Under the pieces are notes generated by a model. It had not been told where the DNA came from. It saw nothing but the letters and a program-made list of their open reading frames with translations, and made no database searches. Positions 15,510 to 23,659 of a DNA stretch of 64,000 bases are shown here, piece by piece (within the stretch, counting starts at the first letter, position 1; every line of letters starts with the position of its first letter). The DNA is from an uncultured Prevotellaceae bacterium (lineage in GTDB: Bacteria; Bacteroidota; Bacteroidia; Bacteroidales; Bacteroidaceae), in contig ONWA01000006.1 in assembly GCA_900321425.1 (NCBI GenBank), forward strand, positions 38,935 to 102,934. Direction: 5' to 3'. The position numbers and the translations under genes are program-made.

Positions 15510-18500
15510 ATGAAAAGAGCTTTATTCCTGATGATCGGATGTCTGGTAGGACTGGTGATGATAGCCAATCCTATCACCAAAGAAGAAGCACAGCAGAAGG
15601 CTGTCCAGTTCCTGAGTAAGAAGCAAAGTAACAGGGCTCTGGCTCCACGTCTGAAACCAGTGAGTCTGCAAGAAGTGTCGGGCTTGAATAGTGAGCGCCT
15701 CTATGCCTTCAATGTAGGACAGAAAAATGGCTTCGTCGTGATGAGTGCTGACGACTGTACGGGTGAACTGATTCTGGGCTATGCCGACAAGGGTGAGCTC
15801 TCGATGGAGACGATGCCCGACAATATGCGTGCGTGGCTCAAAGGCTACGACGACGAGATCAAGTGGATGCAGGAGCATGGCGTCACCAATGAGGTGGCTG
15901 CCTCGCGGGCGAATAGTCCCAGTGCTGCGAGAACACCCATCAGTCCGCTGCTCACCAGCAGGTGGAATCAGAACGAACCCTATAATACCTATTGTCCGAA
16001 AAAAGTCGAAGAGCCTAATATAGTGCCTACTGTTACAGGCTGTGTGGCTACAGCTACGGCGCAGGTGCTGTACTATTATGGCAAGAAGAGGGGTGAGTCA
16101 ACGACTACGTTGAAAGCAATTCCTGGTTACACCACGGCGACTCACAGCCTTGCGGTAGACGAAAAGGCAGTAAGAACGTTCGACTGGTCGAAGATGAGCG
16201 ACATCTATCCCTCTACTGATGAGGCGAATGAGGAGGTAGCTCGTCTGATGGAATATGTGGGAGCAGGTCTGAAGATGGACTATAGATTAGCTAATGTAGG
16301 TGGGTCATTGGCCTATCATGTGGATATCCCCTATGTGCTGACTGAATATTTCGGATATGATAAAAGTGCACGGTATGTGATTCGTAGTAACTATTCCTAC
16401 AGTGACTGGATTTCCATGATGTACGAGATGCTCAGTAAGGGTAATCCTGTTCTTTATGGCGGTCAGTCAACAGGTGGTGGGCATAGTTTCGTGTTGGATG
16501 GATATGCAGAAGAAGATTATTTCCATGTAAACTGGGGCTGGGGCGGCGATAGTGATGGTCACTTCAAACTCTCTGTGTTGTACTCGGAAAAGCAGGGAAT
16601 AGGCGGCAGCACCTCGCAAGACGGCTACAGTTCAGGACAGGAAGCTATCATTGATGTGAATCCTGTCAGCAGCGGTGTGGATACATCTATGCGAATGACG
16701 GTGACGAAAGCATTTCCTGATCAAACGGAGTATATCCGAGGCTCTGCGAGTGCGAACTTTACCGGTGTAGTGTTGAAGAGTTATGTTTATAACTGCACTG
16801 GCGCAACCGCTTCATTTGATTTCGGGTGGGGACTATATCGTGGAGATAAATTGTTATCGGTGGTTGCCCAAGCGTCCTACGAAGTAGCTAATAGGGCAGG
16901 ATCTTCACCAGCAACGTTTACTGTTAGTTTTGGCGCTGGTCTTGCAGATGGAAATTATCTCTTAATGCCCATTAGTAAGAAGAATGGCACGGAGACTTGG
17001 TATCCGGATTTCGGTAGTGAAATCTATTATATCAATGCTACCATCAGTGGCAATACGTTGACATTGGCAGAATCTGTACAAACGAACATGAGTGTCACAA
17101 ATATTTCTGTTAGTGCCAGTCCTGAGGTGGGAAAGCCGATGACGATTACCGCAAAGCTTTATAACAATGGTACGTTGTATTCTGGTGATGTATCTATTGG
17201 CAAAGCGACGGGTGGTACTCCTGCTTATAAGATGTTAGCGTCTCAGCAGATTGAGGTGGACGCAAGAAAAGAAATAGATGTAACGTTCACCTTTACTCCT
17301 TCCGACGAAGGTGGAATGACAGTCTCTCTTTTGGATAAATCGCAAAATGCAATCTCGAGCCCAATAAACATCACTGTTTCCCCAAGTAATGCAACGACAG
17401 GAACGTTGGCGATCGATGAAAACACTGATATCACGTTCGACAATGCGGCTGGAGCAAAATGGTATAATGGATTTTATGGATCAAAGATCCTGGGACATGT
17501 GAAGGTGACAAACAACTCGACTACCTATGCGCATACCAGTGGACTGCTGATTAGATTGTGGAAATACAATGGAGTGGATTACTCTTTTTGGGATAGTTAC
17601 ACTTGCGCCACGAATATTGTTGCTAATGGCGGAACACAGACCTTTGATTTCGTGTTCGACGAATTGGAAGTGGGTACAAGCTATTTGCTTACCTATCATT
17701 ATACCAATCCAGCAGCAACTCAGATATTTGTCCCACAACACGCAACGACTTCTAAGTATGGTGTGACCACCATTGCTGCTGACGGTACGGAGACAACGGT
17801 GGCACCTTCGCCATCGGTGACAGTGCCCGACAATGCTCTGGTACTGGATATCTCTCAACTGACAACGGTGACATCGGTGACGCCCAACAGCAATCCGAAC
17901 ACCTTATATATCGTGGGAACCAGTGCCCCATCAGGTCTTGACGGTAAGAATGTGGTACAGAACGGAACGGCAGCAACCCTGACCCTGCAAGATGGTTATG
18001 GGTTCTATACGCCGATAGTGTTTACGGCTACCAACGTGACCTATACCCGTACCTTTGCCACTGGTGCTGACGGCACGAAAGGATGGAGTACCATCGTACT
18101 GCCCTTCGACGTTGCACAGGTGAAGCAGGGGGACAAGGTCATTGACTGGTTCCACAACAGTAGTGATACGGGTAAGCACTTCTGGGTGAAGAAATTCTCG
18201 AGCGAGGACGGCAGTACCGTTAATTTCGACTTCGTTGACCAGATGAAGGCTGATACACCGTATATCATCGCAGTGCCAGGAAGTACCTGGGGAGAAAGTT
18301 GGAACCTGACCAACAAACCAATCACCTTCTATGGTGCAAATGCTACGTTTGAACCGGGTACGCTCTCTTCCGTCAGCGGCTATCACTATAAGTTTGCGGG
18401 AACGAAACAGGCGAAGAGCGTGACCGACTGCTATGTGATGAACAATGATGGAAATGCGTTTGATAAGGCAACAACCACCGTTGCTCCGTTCCGTGCTTAC

Positions 18501-18707
18501 TTCTCGCCACTGGCCATGATGTCAGGGCAGGCGGCAACAGCTTCGCTGCATATCGGTTCTGAGGGTAACAACCCGACAGGTATCACGGAGATGACGTATG
18601 ACCGTCAAGAGACGAAGGGGGCTGCGTACAACCTCAACGGACAGCGGGTGGCTCATCCGCGTAAAGGCCTCTATATCGTAGACGGCAAGAAGGTGATCAT
18701 GAAGTAA
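15510..18707 (+). CDS. Secreted C10 family (streptopain-type) cysteine protease with KGLYI-type C-terminal tail
   Basis: This is a 1065-residue protein with a signal peptide (MKRALFLMIGCLVGLVMIA) and a Spi-type propeptide up to about residue 140. The catalytic cysteine is C178 in VTGCVATATAQV, and the histidine is H325 in GGGHSFVLDGYA, followed by HVNWGWGG. Residues 400-980 are beta-rich repeats likely to form Ig-like modules. The last 35 residues (NLNGQRV, KGLYIVDGKKVIMK) match a tail common in Prevotella secreted proteins and shared with the 51472 gene product. It probably degrades host or dietary protein outside the cell. A small peptide gene follows 33 bases downstream. Confidence 0.9.
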   Translation: MKRALFLMIGCLVGLVMIANPITKEEAQQKAVQFLSKKQSNRALAPRLKPVSLQEVSGLNSERLYAFNVGQKNGFVVMSADDCTGELILGYADKGELSMETMPDNMRAWLKGYDDEIKWMQEHGVTNEVAASRANSPSAARTPISPLLTSRWNQNEPYNTYCPKKVEEPNIVPTVTGCVATATAQVLYYYGKKRGESTTTLKAIPGYTTATHSLAVDEKAVRTFDWSKMSDIYPSTDEANEEVARLMEYVGAGLKMDYRLANVGGSLAYHVDIPYVLTEYFGYDKSARYVIRSNYSYSDWISMMYEMLSKGNPVLYGGQSTGGGHSFVLDGYAEEDYFHVNWGWGGDSDGHFKLSVLYSEKQGIGGSTSQDGYSSGQEAIIDVNPVSSGVDTSMRMTVTKAFPDQTEYIRGSASANFTGVVLKSYVYNCTGATASFDFGWGLYRGDKLLSVVAQASYEVANRAGSSPATFTVSFGAGLADGNYLLMPISKKNGTETWYPDFGSEIYYINATISGNTLTLAESVQTNMSVTNISVSASPEVGKPMTITAKLYNNGTLYSGDVSIGKATGGTPAYKMLASQQIEVDARKEIDVTFTFTPSDEGGMTVSLLDKSQNAISSPINITVSPSNATTGTLAIDENTDITFDNAAGAKWYNGFYGSKILGHVKVTNNSTTYAHTSGLLIRLWKYNGVDYSFWDSYTCATNIVANGGTQTFDFVFDELEVGTSYLLTYHYTNPAATQIFVPQHATTSKYGVTTIAADGTETTVAPSPSVTVPDNALVLDISQLTTVTSVTPNSNPNTLYIVGTSAPSGLDGKNVVQNGTAATLTLQDGYGFYTPIVFTATNVTYTRTFATGADGTKGWSTIVLPFDVAQVKQGDKVIDWFHNSSDTGKHFWVKKFSSEDGSTVNFDFVDQMKADTPYIIAVPGSTWGESWNLTNKPITFYGANATFEPGTLSSVSGYHYKFAGTKQAKSVTDCYVMNNDGNAFDKATTTVAPFRAYFSPLAMMSGQAATASLHIGSEGNNPTGITEMTYDRQETKGAAYNLNGQRVAHPRKGLYIVDGKKVIMK

Positions 18708-18740
18708 GTCGCAGTTGTTTCACTTAAAAGACAGAAGACA

Positions 18741-18914
18741 ATGAAAAAGCAATATATTCAGCCTCAGGCAATAGACATACAGGTAGAACTGCATAAGATG
18801 GTTTGTACCTCAGGACCCGATGCGGACTCCCAAGGAAATCCAGTCATCAATCATTCCCGTAGGTATCGTGGTGACTGGGAAGAAGAATACGAAGACGAAG
18901 AGGAAGAACTCTGA
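18741..18914 (+). CDS. Small peptide of the MKKQYI family, downstream of the C10 protease
   Basis: ATG at 18741, TGA at 18912-18914; 57 residues. It begins MKKQYIQPQAIDIQVELHKM, followed by a CTSGP motif and a very acidic C-terminus (YRGDWEEEYEDEEEE). A second gene at 51212 on the other strand encodes MKKQYITP, then MLAGSP, and an acidic Y-GD-F-D end, so they are one family. Both lie directly downstream of a secreted protein with a KGLYI-type tail. Its stop shares one base with the dnaG start. Function is unknown. The conserved basic head, M-x-x-G/S-P turn and acidic tail recall a leader or precursor peptide, but that is inference. Confidence 0.7.
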   Translation: MKKQYIQPQAIDIQVELHKMVCTSGPDADSQGNPVINHSRRYRGDWEEEYEDEEEEL

Positions 18915-19837
18915 TGATTGACAGGGCGACGGTAGACAAGATCATCGATGCTGCCAACATCGTGGATGTGGTGAGCGAGTTTGTGACACTGCGCAAGGCA
19001 GGCGTCAACTATAAGGGATTGTGTCCTTTTCACGATGATACAACCCCCTCGTTCATGGTCTCTCCCGCCAAGAATATCTGTCATTGTTTCGCCTGTGGGG
19101 AGCATGAGCAGATTACCTATCCCGAGGCACTGCGTTGGTTGGCGAAGAAATACAATATCGAGATAGAGGAACGTGAACTCACCGATGAGGAGAAAAAAGA
19201 ACAGAGTGAGCGTGAGTCGATGTTTATCGTCAACGAGTGGGCGAGGGATTACTTCCATGATATCCTGAATAACGACGTAGACGGACAGGCCATCGGTAAA
19301 CAGTATTTCCGAAGCCGTAGCATCCGCGATGATATCATCGAGAAGTTTCAGTTGGGATTCTCTCCCACCAAACGTGACGCTGTGGCACAGGCAGCCCAAG
19401 CCAAAGGTTATCAGAAGGAATTCCTGGTAAAGACAGGACTCTGTATTGAAAACGAAAAAGGTATCTATGACCGATATAGCGGTCGTGTGATCTTCCCTTG
19501 GTTGAATGTCAGTGGAAAGGTGGTGGCCTTTGGAGGCAGACTGCTCGACTCGCGTACAAAGGGTGTCCAGCAGAAATATGTCAACTCACCTGATTCGGAA
19601 ATCTACCATAAGGAACGTGAGTTGTATGGTCTGTATCAGGCGAAGAAAGCCATCGTGAAAGAAGACTGTGTCTACATGGTGGAAGGCTATACCGATGTGA
19701 TCGCCATGCACCAGTGCGGATTGGAGAATGTGGTGGCCAACTCAGGTACGGCACTCTCTGTCTATCAGATACGACTGTTGCACCGTTTCACATCGAATAT
19801 CGTCTTGCTCTACGATGGTGATGAGGCAAGGGCATGA
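18914..19837 (+). CDS. dnaG: DNA primase DnaG, N-terminal fragment (reading frame broken in the TOPRIM domain)
   Basis: Residues 1-100 are the CHC2 zinc-binding domain (CPFHDD, then CHCFACG). The primase core follows, and the TOPRIM domain begins with EGYTDVIAMHQCG and LLYDGDEA. The frame then stops at TGA 19835-19837. The remainder of primase resumes in another frame from ATG 19834 (MNIKVLILPDGDDPD). In DnaG proteins about 15-19 residues normally lie between DGD-x-A and the LPDG motif; here they are missing. This implies an internal loss of about 43 bases. Primase is essential, so this is an assembly error, a true pseudogene with another copy elsewhere, or an unusual split gene. Confidence 0.8.
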   Translation: MIDRATVDKIIDAANIVDVVSEFVTLRKAGVNYKGLCPFHDDTTPSFMVSPAKNICHCFACGEHEQITYPEALRWLAKKYNIEIEERELTDEEKKEQSERESMFIVNEWARDYFHDILNNDVDGQAIGKQYFRSRSIRDDIIEKFQLGFSPTKRDAVAQAAQAKGYQKEFLVKTGLCIENEKGIYDRYSGRVIFPWLNVSGKVVAFGGRLLDSRTKGVQQKYVNSPDSEIYHKERELYGLYQAKKAIVKEDCVYMVEGYTDVIAMHQCGLENVVANSGTALSVYQIRLLHRFTSNIVLLYDGDEARA

Positions 19838-20802
19838 ATATCAAGGTGCTCATCCTGCCCGACGGTGATGATCCCGACAGCTTCTCACGGAAACATTCTG
19901 CTCAGGAGTTCAAGGCTTATATCGAAGAACACCAGACGGATTTCATCGAGTTTAAGACACGCTTGCTGATTGAGAACGAGAAGGATCCTATCAAACGAAG
20001 TGAGGCTATCAGCAGTATCGTGCGTAGCATCTCCGTGATTCCCAACCAGATAGTCCGTGATACGTATCTGACGACCTGCGCACATCGTCTGCAGGTGAGC
20101 GAGCAGACATTGCTGAACGTGATGAATAACTATATCCGCAGGGATATAGAGGAAAAAGAAAAAGAACGCGAGCGCGAACAGCGTTCACAAGACGCAACAA
20201 CTCCTGTGGAAGAGGAGACGCCTTCGGCATCGTTGATTCCGATAGGACTGCATACCGTAGGTGAACAGGTGACGGAAGTGGAACGGCTGATGATTCAGAA
20301 TATCATCCGTCATGGTGAGGAAGTGATCTATGAGAATGTAGAGACGGAAGAGGGTGATACCGTCAACCTGACGCTGGCGCAGTATGTGGCCTATGACTTG
20401 GGACAGGACGGGCTGACCTTCCACGACGAGTTGTATAACCGGATACTGGCAGAATGTGTAGAGCATTGTGGAGAACCAGGGTTTAAGGCTGCCACCTATT
20501 TTACCCAGCATCCCGACATAGAGGTCAGTCAGTTGGCATCAAAGATGATTGTTAATCGCTATCAGTTGGGCAAGCGTTTTGAGAACCAAGAACGGGAAGG
20601 AGGACTGAGACAGCGTATCCTGCATCTGGTGCTGAACTTCCGTATGGATATTATTGTAGCCCGACTGAAGGATATTAAGAAAGCACTCTCGCAACCAGGT
20701 ATAGAAAGAGAACAGATCATGCAGTTGATGACTGAATATAAAGAGACACAAGAGCTTCGTGACGCTCTTGCTAAGCAGTTAGGCAGAGATGTTGTAGGAT
20801 AA
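19834..20802 (+). CDS. dnaG: DNA primase DnaG, C-terminal fragment
   Basis: This 322-residue continuation of primase starts at an ATG that overlaps the upstream stop as ATGA. It begins with the last TOPRIM motif, LPDGDDPDSF (metal-binding acidic residues), and continues through the core's helical end to a helicase-binding-type C-terminus. In a normal gene it is one polypeptide with the fragment at 18914-19837. The ATGA overlap would permit coupled translation of two chains, but the lost residues include a helix of TOPRIM, so activity of the pair is doubtful. Confidence 0.78.
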   Translation: MNIKVLILPDGDDPDSFSRKHSAQEFKAYIEEHQTDFIEFKTRLLIENEKDPIKRSEAISSIVRSISVIPNQIVRDTYLTTCAHRLQVSEQTLLNVMNNYIRRDIEEKEKEREREQRSQDATTPVEEETPSASLIPIGLHTVGEQVTEVERLMIQNIIRHGEEVIYENVETEEGDTVNLTLAQYVAYDLGQDGLTFHDELYNRILAECVEHCGEPGFKAATYFTQHPDIEVSQLASKMIVNRYQLGKRFENQEREGGLRQRILHLVLNFRMDIIVARLKDIKKALSQPGIEREQIMQLMTEYKETQELRDALAKQLGRDVVG

Positions 20803-20808
20803 GGAAAG

Positions 20809-22254
20809 ATGCATTTACTATCGGTTATAGGCGTATTCGTATATTGGATGCTCATCACGATGTTGGTGATTCGAATCGTGATGGACAACCGTCAACCCGC
20901 TAAGACGATGGCGTGGGGGATGGTGATCTTCTTTGTGCCGGTCATCGGACTTGTCCTCTATTTCTTCTTCGGGATGAATACCCGTAAGGAACGACTCATC
21001 AGCCAAAGAAGCCTTGATCTTCTCTCCAAACGGTCTATGCTGGGCTTTGTCAAACAGGATCGTCTGCAGTTGCCACAACCCTATAGACCCGTCATCGATC
21101 TGTTTGTCAACCAGAATTTCTCGTTGCCGTTTCAGGATAATGAGTTGGAGATGTTGACAGACGGCTATCCATTCTTCCTTTCTCTCCTCAGCGACCTGCG
21201 TAAAGCGAAAAGTCATATCCATATTGATGTTTATATCTTTGAAGACGATGCACTGGGACGATTGGTTCGCGACGTGCTGATTGACAAGGCCCGTGAGGGT
21301 GTGGAGGTGCGCGTCATTTATGATGATGTGGGGTGTTGGAATGTGAAGAATGAGTTCTTTGAGCGAATGCGCGAGGAAGGTATCGAGGTGGCTCCGTTCC
21401 TACCTGTGCGCTTCCCTCTGTTTACCAGCAAAGCCAACTATCGCAACCACCGGAAGATCATCGTCATCGACGGACGGGTGGGGTATATCGGTGGTATGAA
21501 CATCGCCTTGCGTTACGTGAAGGGTATTCGTAAAATTGGAAAGGGACGACAACACTTACCTTGGCGTGATACGATGGTGAGAATGACAGGAGGCGTCGTT
21601 TATGCCTTGCAGCGGGCATTCCTGGTAGACTGGTTTTTCGTTGACCGGACACTGATATCAGGTGATAAATACTACCCGGTCGCTGATGCTTCAACCTATC
21701 GCCATTGTCTGGCGCAGGTGGTGACAAGCAGTCCAGCAGCCCGCTATCCTGAGATGATGCAGGGCTATGTGCGTATCATCTTGGCGGCACGACAGTATAT
21801 CTATATTGAGACACCTTATTTCCTGCCTAACGAACCTGTTCTCTTTGCCCTGAAGACGGCTGCGACGGCAGGTGTGGATGTGCGGATTATCGTGCCACGA
21901 CATAACGACGCTCGATTGGCAGACTGGGCAGGACGTTCTTATCTGCGTGAGGTAGCTGAGGCCGGCGTGAAGGTGTTCTTGTATGATAATGGGTTCATGC
22001 ATGCGAAATCGATGGTATGCGATGGAGCCCTTTCTACGGTTGGTTCTACGAATATCGATTTTCGTAGCTTCGAGAATAATTTCGAAGCCAACGTATTTGT
22101 TTATGATGATGAGGTCGCTCGACAGATGAAAGAGATATTCCTGATTGACCAACAACAGTCTATTCCTCTGGAGAAACTGCCTCGTCTATGGCATCCACGG
22201 TTCCTGAATCGTTTCTGGGAGTCGCTGACTCGCTTGTTGTCGCCGTTGCTTTAA
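20809..22254 (+). CDS. cls: Cardiolipin synthase
   Basis: This 481-residue protein has two N-terminal transmembrane helices (residues 3-60) and two phospholipase-D HKD motifs: HRKIIVIDGRVGYIGGMN and HAKSMVCDGALSTVGSTN. It condenses two phosphatidylglycerols to cardiolipin at the inner membrane. Length and order fit the bacterial Cls family. It follows dnaG after 6 bases. Its last 95 bases overlap the 3' end of rsmD on the other strand. Confidence 0.92.
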   Translation: MHLLSVIGVFVYWMLITMLVIRIVMDNRQPAKTMAWGMVIFFVPVIGLVLYFFFGMNTRKERLISQRSLDLLSKRSMLGFVKQDRLQLPQPYRPVIDLFVNQNFSLPFQDNELEMLTDGYPFFLSLLSDLRKAKSHIHIDVYIFEDDALGRLVRDVLIDKAREGVEVRVIYDDVGCWNVKNEFFERMREEGIEVAPFLPVRFPLFTSKANYRNHRKIIVIDGRVGYIGGMNIALRYVKGIRKIGKGRQHLPWRDTMVRMTGGVVYALQRAFLVDWFFVDRTLISGDKYYPVADASTYRHCLAQVVTSSPAARYPEMMQGYVRIILAARQYIYIETPYFLPNEPVLFALKTAATAGVDVRIIVPRHNDARLADWAGRSYLREVAEAGVKVFLYDNGFMHAKSMVCDGALSTVGSTNIDFRSFENNFEANVFVYDDEVARQMKEIFLIDQQQSIPLEKLPRLWHPRFLNRFWESLTRLLSPLL

Positions 22255-22789
22255 AGAGCGAGAAATTCACGCTTCCATAGCTACGGTGTTCTACAAAGTG
22301 GGGATGCGTACTGAAATCGTAGTCTTTGCCGTGTTCAAAGACAAAGATACCATCCTCCTTCAATAGCTGTCGCTCGATAATCATATCGGGTATCTGTGGC
22401 AGTTCCTTGAGGGCATAGGGAGGATCGGCGAAGATAAAGTCGAACTGCTGGTGACAGGACTTCAGGAAACGGAATACGTCACCACGGATGGGGAGCACAC
22501 TGGGAGGTGTTCCTTTTCCCGCCAGTTTCTGCAGACAGTCGCAGATAAACCTGTGATGGTCGCGGTCGGCCTCTATGCTGACCACCTGGCTGCATCCTCG
22601 TGAGATGAGTTCCAGTGAGATACTTCCCGTACCAGAAAACAGGTCAAGGGCAGCAGCACCCTCAAAGTCAATGTACCGATTGAGCACATTGAAGATGTTC
22701 TCTTTGGCAAAGTCGGTTGTGGGCCTGGCCTTGAATGAGCGGGGGATGTCAAAATGTCGACCTTTGTATAGACCTGTAATGATTCTCAT
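22160..22789 (-). CDS. rsmD: 16S rRNA (guanine966-N2)-methyltransferase
   Basis: This 209-residue SAM-dependent methyltransferase has the motif I-type LDLFSGTGSISLELISRG and the catalytic DPPY motif (FADPPYAL). RsmD methylates G966 of 16S rRNA. The family normally ends near the strand SVNFSLF; here about 30 extra residues rich in Ser, Thr and acidic residues follow, and their codons are antisense to the end of cls. It sits downstream of the DUF3822 gene, a pairing common in Bacteroidota. Confidence 0.9.
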   Translation of the reverse strand: MRIITGLYKGRHFDIPRSFKARPTTDFAKENIFNVLNRYIDFEGAAALDLFSGTGSISLELISRGCSQVVSIEADRDHHRFICDCLQKLAGKGTPPSVLPIRGDVFRFLKSCHQQFDFIFADPPYALKELPQIPDMIIERQLLKEDGIFVFEHGKDYDFSTHPHFVEHRSYGSVNFSLFKATATTSESATPRNDSGTVDAIDEAVSPEE

Positions 22790-22799
22790 CTTTCTCTGT

Positions 22800-23606
22800 T
22801 TATCTGCCTTTCGTATACAGCGTTACCAAGTCGTAGGGAAGACCTTTGACCTGTGTGGCGGGCGCACGGTTGAAATCGGCCGACGGGTTGATGACATAAG
22901 CCTTGGAAAGGTATTTCTTCAATTCCTCAATCAGCCAGTCGCGTTCAGGAATATCACCTACAATATGGAGCTCGTCATATTGGTTGTCTAATGCCAGCTG
23001 CTTCCATACATACAACAGAAAATAGAGGGCATCGTGCGCATGCTTTGTATCAAAGGTGTTACAGAATTTGAATCGGTTGTTCTGGAAGCAGAAGATCTCT
23101 GTCTTGTCATCGTGGAAATAACCGTATAGTTTATTTCTGTAACCTGTAAAACTGCGTTGGTGCAAATATCGCCATACGGGACAGATGGCATGAATGAATT
23201 TCGGATCCTTGAAATGATCATCGATGACCAATTTCAGGTCTTTGTTGATAGCAAAGATAGCCACTGCATTCAAGTTGGGCAATACATTATATAACATGAC
23301 ACCATGTTCCTGTTGGGCGTGGGCATGGTAGTAAAGATCCTCAATGTCCTTTTCTTCGAAGATTTCCACGGGAATCATCAGTACAGGAGTGTCGAGCATC
23401 ACCTGTACCCGTTGAGGCTTCATGGTCATCAGCAGGTCTGCATGTTTGAAAGCCTCACGCAGATTGGCGGCCATAGAGATGCTGCTCTTGACGGTATAAG
23501 GCTCATAGGTGATGGGTGACTCCTCGTTCTCAGGTGTCGCCATAGAGAACGAAAGAGAGTTTCGCCCAATGCGGATAGTGAGTTTTTGTTTTGTCGTGAT
23601 GTCCAT
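22800..23606 (-). CDS. DUF3822 family protein
   Basis: The start is set at ATG 23606 (MDITTKQKLTIRIG), because the upstream extension would run through the promoter region. The 268-residue product matches the DUF3822 layout as I remember it: an N-terminal RIGRNSLSF strand, the central LPNLNAVAIFAINK, and the C-terminal LHIVGDIPERDWL. The family is thought to have an actin-like fold related to pilus-assembly ATPases and is usually encoded beside rsmD in this phylum. The function is not established. There is no signal peptide. Confidence 0.72.
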   Translation of the reverse strand: MDITTKQKLTIRIGRNSLSFSMATPENEESPITYEPYTVKSSISMAANLREAFKHADLLMTMKPQRVQVMLDTPVLMIPVEIFEEKDIEDLYYHAHAQQEHGVMLYNVLPNLNAVAIFAINKDLKLVIDDHFKDPKFIHAICPVWRYLHQRSFTGYRNKLYGYFHDDKTEIFCFQNNRFKFCNTFDTKHAHDALYFLLYVWKQLALDNQYDELHIVGDIPERDWLIEELKKYLSKAYVINPSADFNRAPATQVKGLPYDLVTLYTKGR

Positions 23607-23620
23607 ATCCAAAATTATTT

Positions 23621-23643
23621 GTACCTTTGCGCTGCAAAGATAC
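23621..23643. promoter_or_regulatory. Overlapping divergent -7 boxes in an inverted repeat
   Basis: GTACCTTTGC at 23621-23630 and GCAAAGATAC at 23634-23643 are inverted copies with one mismatch. Each contains a -7 box: TACCTTTG for the rightward helicase and TATCTTTG (minus strand) for the leftward DUF3822 gene. The two promoters therefore point past each other and cannot easily be used at once. Neither has an obvious -33 TTTG at ideal spacing. Confidence 0.5.
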
Positions 23644-23659
23644 AACTTTTTTTTGGATC

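Noticed and set aside
19820-19840. Programmed frameshift in dnaG
   Set aside because: No slippery heptamer or downstream structure, and conserved residues are missing, so frameshifting alone would not restore the protein.
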